Part shown: positions 58,196-64,000 of the stretch, one piece after another | Layout of the letters: each line of letters begins with the position of its first letter | Numbering within the stretch: position 1 is the stretch's first letter | Source of the DNA: CAIWHR01 sp963830485 | Lineage (GTDB): Bacteria > Pseudomonadota > Gammaproteobacteria > Burkholderiales > Casimicrobiaceae | Assembly (NCBI GenBank): GCA_963830485.1 | Contig: CAWHNE010000025.1 | Coordinates: 1 to 64,000, forward strand | Reading direction: 5' to 3' | Length of the DNA stretch: 64,000 nucleotides | Translations under genes and position numbers: made by a program | Notes under the pieces: generated by a model | Databases searched by the model: none | The model's input: the letters and a program-made list of their open reading frames with translations, nothing else | Told to the model about the DNA's origin: nothing

Positions 58196-59538
58196 ATGGC
58201 CGCGCACAAAGCACGAATTCTAGCGCAAAGCGCCGGCAGGACCGTCGCATGGCACGCGCGCGCGATCGCGCCGCGCCAGTGGATCGCGCTCGCCGTGCTC
58301 GCGCTCTCCGGCGTCGCTGCGTTCGGCCTCGCGCCCGGAACCCGGCTGCCGGCGCCGCCCTCCGTGACCGTCGATCCGCGCGCTGCCCGCCCCGGCGCTC
58401 GCGCTGCTCGATGACGATGCCGCGAGCGGCTACTGGCACGAGGATCGAATCCGGCGCGGCGACACGATCGGCAGCGCGCTCGTGCGCCTGGGCGTCGACG
58501 ATCCGCAGGCGCTCGCGTTCCTCACCCGGGACCCTGCCGCGCGGCCGCTCTACCAGCTGCGTCCGGGCAAGTCGCTGCGCGTCGCGACCGATGGCGCGGG
58601 GACGCTGCTCGAGCTCCGGTTCGTCACGGCCGCCGGCGATCTCCTGACGATCGCGCGCGACGGCGACGTGCTGTCGGCGACGTCGTCGCCCGCGCCGGTC
58701 GACGTGCGCTGGAGCATGGCGGCGGGCGAGATCCGCTCGTCGCTCTTCGCCGCGGCCGACGCGGCAGGGTTGCCCGACGCGGTGACGCTGCAGCTCGCCG
58801 ACGTGTTCGGCGCCGAGATCGATTTCTACAAGGACCTGCAGCGCGGCGACCGCTTCGCCGTCGTCTACGAGACGCGCACGGTCGACGGCGAGTCGATCGA
58901 GCCCCGGCCGCATTGTCGCCGCCCAGTTCGAGAGCCGCGGCAAGACGTTCCAGGCGTACCTGTTCCGCGACACCGACGGCAGCGAGGGCTACTACACGGC
59001 CGACGGCGCCGCGCTGCGCCGCGCGTTCCTGCGCTCGCCGATGGAGTTCTCGCGCGTGACCTCGGGTTTCTCCAACGCGCGCTTCCACCCGATCCTGCAG
59101 ACGTGGCGCGCGCATCGCGGCGTCGACTATGCGGCGCCGACCGGCACGCCGGTGCGCGCGACCGGGAACGGCACCGTCGCGTTCGCCGGCAAGCAGGGCG
59201 GCTACGGCAACGTCGTCGTGCTGCGGCACCAGGGCGCGTTCTCGACGCTCTACGCGCACCTGTCGCGCTTCGCGCCGCGGCTGCGCAACGGCGCGCGCGT
59301 GACGCAGGGCGAGGTGATCGGCTACGTCGGGCAGACGGGCTGGGCCACCGGTCCGCACCTGCACTACGAGTTCCGCGTCGCCGACGTGCAGCGCAATCCG
59401 CTGACCATCGCGCTGCCGGGCGGCGAGCCGCTGCCGCCGTCGCGCCGCGGCGCGTTCGCGGCGCGGATCGAGCCCGCCGTCGCGCAGCTCGCGCTCGCGC
59501 GCCGCTTCTCCGGCGCGACGTTCGCGGCGCTCGAGTAG
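58196..59538 (+). CDS. M23-family murein endopeptidase (LytM domain), membrane-anchored
   Basis: About 447 residues when repaired. A single N-terminal helix (WIALAVLALSGVAAFGLAPG) anchors it. The middle has a LysM/OapA-like and Csd3-like segment (RRGDTIGSALVRLGV; VFGAEIDFYKDLQRGDRFAV). The catalytic domain has HRGVDYAAPTGTPVRA (HxxxD), and GPHLHYEFRV (HxH), the zinc set of active LytM enzymes. Two single-base insertions, near 58389 and 58906, split it; their removal gives PRLPAPALALLDDD and IEPGRIVAAQF. It probably cuts peptidoglycan cross-links during growth. It is followed by anmK. Confidence 0.88.
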
Positions 59539-59561
59539 CGCGCCCCGCGCGGGCCCCACGC

Positions 59562-60675
59562 GTGACGTCCAAGGCACGCCGCGAGCTCTTCGCGGGCGTG
59601 ATGTCCGGAACGAGCCTCGACGGCATCGATGCCGTGCTCGCCGACTTCGCGCCCGGCGCCGGCGCCGTGCGCGCCGCTCGCCGCCACGCACATCGCGTTT
59701 CCCACCGAGCTGCGCCAGGAGCTCCTCGCGCTGCAGGCGGCGGAGCACGACGAGATCGTGCGCGCCGCGCGCGCCGCGAATGCGCTCGCCGATCTCTACG
59801 CGCATGCGCTGCGCAGCGTTTGCCTCGCGGCGGGCGTGCCGGCGCACGACGTCGTCGCCGCAGGCGTCCACGGCCAGACGATCCGGCATCGGCCCGACGA
59901 GGGGTGGACGCTGCAGCTCAACAATCCGGCCCGCGTGGCGGAACAGGCGTACATGACGGTGGTCGCCGACTTCCGCAGCCGCGACATCGCCGCGGGCGGG
60001 CAGGGCGCGCCGCTCGTGCCGGCGTTCCATGCCGCGCTCTTCGGCGGCGGCGCGCATCGCGTCGTCGTGAATCTCGGCGGCATCGCGAACCTGACCGACC
60101 TTCCGGCCGAGGGCGGCGCGCGCGGCTTCGATACGGGACCCGGCAACGTGCTGCTCGACCTGTGGCACGCGCGGCATCGCGGCACGCCTTTCGACCGCGA
60201 CGGCGCGTGGGCGCGAAGTGGCACTCTCGATGCAAGACTGCTTGCCGCGCTGCAGGCCGAGCCGTATTTCGCGCGGTCGCCGCCGAAGAGCACCGGACGC
60301 GATCTTTTCAATGCACACTGGCTCGACACTCGAGTCGCAGGCTCCCGGGCGGGACCGGCGGACGTCCAGGCGACTCTCGTCGCGCTGACGGCGGCGACGG
60401 TCGCCGATGCGGTTTCCGCTCACTGCGGCGACGCGGAGGAAGTGCTCGTCTGCGGGGGCGGAGCGCGCAACGCAGCGCTCATGAACGCGTTGGCGCAGCG
60501 GCTCGTGCCACGGCCGGTGCTGGCGACGTCGGCGCGCGGCGTCCCGGTCGACCAGGTCGAGGCGCTCGCCTTCGCGTGGCTCGCCCGCGAGGCGCTCGCG
60601 AGCCGTCCCGGCAACCTCCCGGCCGTCACCGGCGCGCGGGGGCCGCGGGTGCTCGGCGCGATCTACCCGCGCTGA
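59562..60675 (+). CDS. anmK: anhydro-N-acetylmuramic acid kinase
   Basis: About 370 residues from GTG 59562. ATPase-fold signature FAGVMSGTSLDGIDAV at the start, GVHGQTIRHRPDEGWTLQ, VVVNLGGIANLTDLP, GFDTGPGNVLLDLW and EEVLVCGGGARNAALM. One extra base near 59679 breaks it; removal yields VRALAATHIAFPTELRQ. It phosphorylates and opens 1,6-anhydro-MurNAc for cell-wall recycling. It is 23 bp after the M23 peptidase gene, a functional cell-wall pair. Confidence 0.93.
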
Positions 60676-60680
60676 AGCCG

Positions 60681-60744
60681 GGGACAGACCACGTTTTCCC
60701 ACAGCGGACAGATCGCCGACAATTGGGAAAACGTGGTCTGTCCC
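60681..60744. repeat. 64-bp REP-like element with 20-bp perfect inverted repeat
   Basis: Arms GGGACAGACCACGTTTTCCC (60681-60700) and its exact complement (60725-60744) flank a 24-base centre. The GGGGACAGRCCAC core recurs at 62911-62949 on the other side of the cyclase gene. It begins five bases after the anmK stop and could act as a transcription attenuator, though no T-run follows. Confidence 0.88.
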
Positions 60745-60926
60745 ACCGACGATTGACCGGGCCGACCGGTCGCACAATACTCGAAGCTATCTCATCATCA
60801 GCCGCGGGATGCGTTGCGGTCAGCAAGCCCGGCGGCAAGGCGCGAGGAGGCAGTGTAGTAGTGCCTACACAACGACGAGCAACGCGGCAGCTGGGCTTGC
60901 TGGCCGCAACCCGAAGGGACGGAGTC

Positions 60927-61009
60927 CCCGGGGCCGCATTTCGGCGTTGTTCGTCGCTTGTTTGGGCCGGCCAAACGGCGCTCCTCGCGCCTTGAACTGC
61001 GGCCCCGGG
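60927..61009. repeat. 83-bp palindromic intergenic element (copy A)
   Basis: Outer inverted repeat CCCGGGGCCGCA (60927-60938) and TGCGGCCCCGGG (60998-61009) is perfect over 12 bp. The centre has GTTTGGGCCGGCCAAAC, nearly palindromic. Same architecture as 22233-22316 (GCGTTG, GCTTG, central dyad, CGCGCCTTG, CTGCGGC). A small hairpin, GTGTAG/CTACAC, lies just before (60852-60869). The 60676-61053 gap holds only these repeats. Confidence 0.7.
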
Positions 61010-61053
61010 AATTCCGTCGCACCCCTGGATGATGATGAGATAGGTTCGAATCC

Positions 61054-62907
61054 ATGCAGCGCAAGCTGACCGCAATCCTGTCCGCCGACGTCGCCGGCTA
61101 CAGCGGCCTGATGGAGGCCGACGAGGCCGGGACGCTCGAACGGCTCAAACAGAACCGGGCCCGGATCTTCGATCCCTGCGTCGCCGCCCAGGGCGGGCGT
61201 GTGGTCAAGCTCATGGGGGACGGCGCGCTCGTCGAGTTCGGGAGCGTGGTCGCAGCCGTCGACTGCGCTCTGGCGATCCAGGAGGCGACGGCGCGCGCCG
61301 ATCCGGACCGCGCCGAGGCATCGCGCATCCGCTACCGCATCGGCATCAATCTGGGCGATGTCATCGTCGAGGGCGACGACATCTACGGCGAGGGCATCAA
61401 CGTCGCCGCGAGGCTGCAGACGCTCGCCCCGATCGGCGGCGTCGCGGTCTCGCTTACCGTGCGCGACCAGGTGGCCGGAAAGGCGTCGTGCACGTTCGAG
61501 GACCTGGGCGAGCACTCGGTGAGGAGCCTCGAGCGCCCGGTGCGTGCATTCGCGGTGCACGCGATCGAGCGCCAGGAGCAGAAGACGGGGTCACCGCCCC
61601 GGCTTTCCGTCTGCGTACTGCCCTTCGCCAACATGAGCGGCGATCCCGAGCAGGAATACTTCTCGGACGGCATCACCGAGGACATCATCACCGACCTGAG
61701 CAAGGTCTCCGCGCTCTGGGTCGCCGCGCGCAATACGGCATTCAGGTTCAAGGGCGAGCATGTCGATGCGCCGCAGCTCGCGCGGCAGCTCAAGGTGAGC
61801 CACTTGCTCGAGGGCAGCGTGCGCAAGGCGGGTGGCCGCGTCCGGATCACCGCTCAGCTCATCGATGGTGCGACGGGCGGGCACATCTGGGCCGAGCGTT
61901 ACGACCGCGATCTCAATGACATCTTTGCGCTGCAGGACGAAATCTCGCAGGCGATCGTCGCCGCCTTGAAGTTGAAGCTCCTGCCCGAGGAGAAGAAGGC
62001 GATCGAGCAGCGCGGGACGACCGACCCCGAGGCCTACAAGCTCTACCTGATGGCGCGCCAATACAACATCACCGGCAACTTCGGCAACGTCCGCCGCAGC
62101 GAAGCGATCATGCGCCTGTGTCGCCGTGCCATCGAGATCGACCCGAACTATGCGCGGCCCTGGGCGATGATGGCCATCGCGCAGAACAATTTGCGTTTCT
62201 TCCACGGGAGGCAGGGCGACGATGGCCTCGCCGCCGCGCAACGGGCCATCGAGCTCGACGGGAACCTGGCGGAGGCGCATGCAGCGAAATCAGGGGTCCT
62301 TAGGCAAAATGCGCGCTTTGAAGACGCGGCTCGCGAAAACGAGATTGCCCTGCGCCTGGATCCCGAGTCCTATGACGTAAACCTCACGGCTGGGCAATTG
62401 TGTTACGTGCTGCGCCGGTTGGATGAGGCGATTCTCCACTTCGAAAAGGCCGCCACGATCGTGGAAACGGACTTCCGGTCGGCCGGCATGCTCGTCAGCT
62501 GCTACAACGCGATCGGTGACAAGGATGGCGGACGGCGAGCGGCGCGACGAGCGCTCGAGCGCTGCGAGAAGATCGTGGCCGTCGAGCCCGACAACGGATC
62601 GGCGCTGGGATTCGCCGTCGGGGCGCTTGCCGCGCTGGGCGAGGCGGAGCGCGCCAAGGAATGGGCCGAACGTGCGATTCTGCTCGATCCGGACAACGCG
62701 AATCTGCGCTACAACTTCGCGTGCACCCTGATCACCGAGTTGCACGAGTACGATGCGGCGCTCGATCTCCTCGGCCCGAGATTCGAAACCATGCCGATCG
62801 AAGTGCTCAACTGGGTCAGGACCGATCCGGATCTCGATCCCGTTCGCGACCACCCGCGCTTCAAGGCCATGCTCGCGGCGGCCGAGGCGCGGCTCGCGGG
62901 CACGTGA
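61054..62907 (+). CDS. class III adenylate cyclase with TolB-like and TPR domains
   Basis: 617 residues. Cyclase domain 1-170: KLTAILSADVAGYSGLMEAD (metal Asp), VVKLMGDGALVEFGSV (second metal Asp), GDDIYGEGINVAARLQTLA. Residues 190-330 form a FlgO/TolB N-like segment: LSVCVLPFANMSGDPEQEYF, SDGITEDIITDLSKV, AQLIDGATGGHIWAERYDR. TPR repeats follow (AIEIDPNYARPWAMM; AIELDGNLAEAHAA; AILLDPDNANLRYN). This three-part layout is common in soil Proteobacteria; no membrane helix is visible. It stands alone, bracketed by two REP-like inverted repeats and separated from anmK by a repeat-rich gap. Confidence 0.9.
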   Translation: MQRKLTAILSADVAGYSGLMEADEAGTLERLKQNRARIFDPCVAAQGGRVVKLMGDGALVEFGSVVAAVDCALAIQEATARADPDRAEASRIRYRIGINLGDVIVEGDDIYGEGINVAARLQTLAPIGGVAVSLTVRDQVAGKASCTFEDLGEHSVRSLERPVRAFAVHAIERQEQKTGSPPRLSVCVLPFANMSGDPEQEYFSDGITEDIITDLSKVSALWVAARNTAFRFKGEHVDAPQLARQLKVSHLLEGSVRKAGGRVRITAQLIDGATGGHIWAERYDRDLNDIFALQDEISQAIVAALKLKLLPEEKKAIEQRGTTDPEAYKLYLMARQYNITGNFGNVRRSEAIMRLCRRAIEIDPNYARPWAMMAIAQNNLRFFHGRQGDDGLAAAQRAIELDGNLAEAHAAKSGVLRQNARFEDAARENEIALRLDPESYDVNLTAGQLCYVLRRLDEAILHFEKAATIVETDFRSAGMLVSCYNAIGDKDGGRRAARRALERCEKIVAVEPDNGSALGFAVGALAALGEAERAKEWAERAILLDPDNANLRYNFACTLITELHEYDAALDLLGPRFETMPIEVLNWVRTDPDLDPVRDHPRFKAMLAAAEARLAGT

Positions 62908-62910
62908 ACC

Positions 62911-62949
62911 GGGGACAGGCCACACCCGGGGAAACCGTGGCCTGTCCCC
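62911..62949. repeat. 39-bp REP-like element with 13-bp perfect inverted repeat
   Basis: Arms GGGGACAGGCCAC (62911-62923) and GTGGCCTGTCCCC (62937-62949). It shares the GGGGACAGRCCAC core with 60681-60744 but has a different inner part. It starts three bases after the cyclase stop. Confidence 0.85.
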
Positions 62950-62950
62950 A

Positions 62951-62978
62951 AGAAAAACGGGGCCGCCCGGGCCCCGTT
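62951..62978 (-). terminator. Rho-independent terminator of erpA
   Basis: Stem AACGGGGCC / GGCCCCGTT with a five-base loop; on the minus strand it is followed by TTTTTCTT. It lies 22 bp beyond the erpA stop. Confidence 0.75.
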
Positions 62979-62999
62979 CTCGTGGCGGCGAGTGCCGCG

Positions 63000-63350
63000 T
63001 CAGGCCGAGAAGCTCGACCCGCAGCCGCAGGTCGTCGTCGCGTTCGGGTTCTTGATGACGAACTGCGCGCCTTCGAGGCCTTCGGAATAGTCGATCTCGG
63101 CGCCGACCAGGTACTGGTAGCTCATCGGATCGATCAGCAGCGTCACGCCGTTCTTCACCATCGCGGTGTCGTCCTCGTTCACGACCTCGTCGAACGTGAA
63201 GCCGTACTGGAAGCCCGAGCAGCCGCCGCCGGTGACGAACACCCGCAGCTTGAGCTCGGGGTTGCCTTCCTCTTCGATCAGCGATTTCACTTTTTCCGCG
63301 GCGCTGTCCGTGAAGACCAGGGGGGCGGGCATCTCGGTCATGTCGTTCAT
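63000..63350 (-). CDS. erpA: iron-sulfur cluster insertion protein ErpA
   Basis: 116 residues from ATG 63350 (AAGGAG five bases upstream; the longer frame from 63383 is not conserved). A-type carrier: LVFTDSAAEKVKSLIEEEGN, first ligand Cys in VTGGGCSGFQYGF, and the C-terminal TTCGCGSSFSA pair. It delivers Fe-S clusters to apo-targets, including IspG and respiratory enzymes in E. coli. It follows the bactofilin gene on the same strand and ends at a terminator. Confidence 0.97.
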   Translation of the reverse strand: MNDMTEMPAPLVFTDSAAEKVKSLIEEEGNPELKLRVFVTGGGCSGFQYGFTFDEVVNEDDTAMVKNGVTLLIDPMSYQYLVGAEIDYSEGLEGAQFVIKNPNATTTCGCGSSFSA

Positions 63351-63482
63351 GCGTGCTCCTTCGGCGCAGTCACTGGCGCCCATTATACGCCCCCGGGGCG
63401 CCGCAACCCCGCCGCCTATAGGGCGGTTCAGGGCTGCGGCCGGAGGCTCGCACCCCCCGGGACCGGATTCCGTGAGGGCGGC

Positions 63483-63890
63483 CTACTCGGAGGCCACCCG
63501 CTTCAATTCGACCACCGACGATCCACCCGGTTCGCCGTGGTTCAAGCGGCCCTCGATGACCGACCCGACATGCATCTCGAGCGTCTTGTAGGTGACATCA
63601 CCCACCACTCGTGCCTTCGGCTGCAACTCGAGATAGTCGTCCGCCGTGATCGGTCCGTGGACGGTCCCGTTGACGACGACGTGCGACACGCGGATCTCGC
63701 CGTCGACACGGGCCAGCTCGCTGATCACGAGCGTGCCGGGCTCGCCGTCGGTCGAGACCACGTTGCCCTCCACGACGCCGTCGATGCGCAGCCCGCCCTT
63801 GAAGTTGACGTCGCCGTGGACGGTGGTACCGGCGCCGATCAGACTGTCGATGCGCTTCTGCGGCGGGGTGTGTTTCTTGCGATCGAACAT
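63483..63890 (-). CDS. bactofilin
   Basis: 135 residues. A short polar head (FDRKKHTPPQKRIDSLIG) precedes a right-handed beta-helix of repeating strands: TTVHGDVNFKGGLRIDGVVE, GNVVSTDGEPGTLVISELA, VNGTVHGPITADDYLELQPK and ARVVGDVTYKTLEMHVGSVI. Bactofilins polymerise without nucleotide and position cell-wall or polar proteins. AAGGAGGA overlaps the upstream stop codon, so it is in an operon with the partial gene to the right. Confidence 0.95.
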   Translation of the reverse strand: MFDRKKHTPPQKRIDSLIGAGTTVHGDVNFKGGLRIDGVVEGNVVSTDGEPGTLVISELARVDGEIRVSHVVVNGTVHGPITADDYLELQPKARVVGDVTYKTLEMHVGSVIEGRLNHGEPGGSSVVELKRVASE

Positions 63891-63899
63891 GGGTCCTCC

Positions 63900-64000
63900 T
63901 TACGGGATCGCAAGGGTCCGCGTCGCGCGGGCATTGGCCTGCCCGCCTTCGAAGGCGCGGGCGGTTACCGACCGCACGAGGGCGCCCGGCGGGACCCGGA
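63900..64000 (-). CDS. C-terminal end of an upstream gene (possibly DUF6776 family)
   Basis: The last 32 codons of a minus-strand gene that enters from the right edge: VPPGALVRSVTARAFEGGQA, then NARATRTLAIP and TAA. In Betaproteobacteria the gene before bactofilin-erpA is usually a DUF6776 membrane protein, whose C-terminus looks like this; that name is inference from context. Its stop overlaps the bactofilin ribosome site. Confidence 0.5.
   Translation of the reverse strand, partial: RVPPGALVRSVTARAFEGGQANARATRTLAIP

Overview
The window is GC-rich chromosomal DNA (roughly 68-70% by eye) from a Betaproteobacterium, most likely Burkholderiales or a close relative. The assignment rests on gene content and order: tyrS / M23 peptidase / anmK / erpA / bactofilin, thrB-DUF2782 beside polA, tkt-gap-pgk-pyk-fba as one run, a soxYZAX-B cluster, BPSS1780-type membrane proteins and a CIRCE-controlled groESL. 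I see no tRNA, rRNA, CRISPR array, phage structural module or replication origin.

Layout. 0-4.7 kb: an AhpD-like fragment, a periplasmic cupredoxin-like protein, a superoxide-reductase-like (SORL) protein, and a sensor kinase and receiver divergent from a receiver-adenylate cyclase. 4.7-20 kb: housekeeping genes (yggX, argA, uvrD, SulP transporter, thrB, LOG-family enzyme, polA), followed by a 117-bp tandem repeat and two paralogous acetyltransferases. 20-27 kb: groESL with promoter and CIRCE, DUF2726 protein, P5C-type aldehyde dehydrogenase, PLP dehydratase and a MetE-like methyltransferase. 27.1-31.4 kb: an accessory patch of broken IS1182 and IS110 elements next to an intact stand-alone LanC-like gene. 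31.4-35.4 kb: a 4-hydroxybenzoate/3-oxoadipate block (pobA, pcaF, pcaJ, pcaI) led by a small GlsB/YeaQ membrane protein. 35.5-38.3 kb: DUF1223 protein, an unusual NRAMP-like carrier and PsiE. 38.3-48.6 kb: central carbon metabolism on the minus strand (tkt, acetyltransferase, gap, pgk, two DUF4397 lipoproteins, pyk, fba). 48.8-50.1 kb: speD-speE. 50.5-56.1 kb: secreted intradiol dioxygenase, ArsR regulator and soxYZAXB without soxCD. 56.1-64 kb: glycosyltransferase, tyrS, M23 peptidase, anmK, adenylate cyclase-TPR protein, erpA, bactofilin and the tail of another gene.

Data quality matters here. I place about three dozen frame breaks in otherwise well-conserved genes. Each one I traced is repaired by removing a single base; none needs a base added. 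They cluster at 0-4.1, 27.4-33.2, 36.5-43.2 and 57.1-59.7 kb, while long genes elsewhere (uvrD, polA, groL, tkt, soxB) are clean. This looks like insertion-type sequencing error in poorly covered segments rather than gene decay. Broken genes are therefore reported as single CDS features with the break positions given.

How the genes work together. pobA converts 4-hydroxybenzoate to protocatechuate, and pcaIJ/pcaF finish the 3-oxoadipate branch to succinyl-CoA and acetyl-CoA; the ring-cleavage genes are not in the window. The sox genes encode periplasmic thiosulfate oxidation of the incomplete (soxCD-less) kind. The tkt-to-fba run supplies glycolysis/gluconeogenesis or Calvin-cycle steps. The strongest candidates for something undescribed are the orphan LanC-like gene in the IS patch, the NRAMP-like carrier with altered metal motifs, the SORL protein lacking the usual Cys ligand, and the families of intergenic hairpin repeats.
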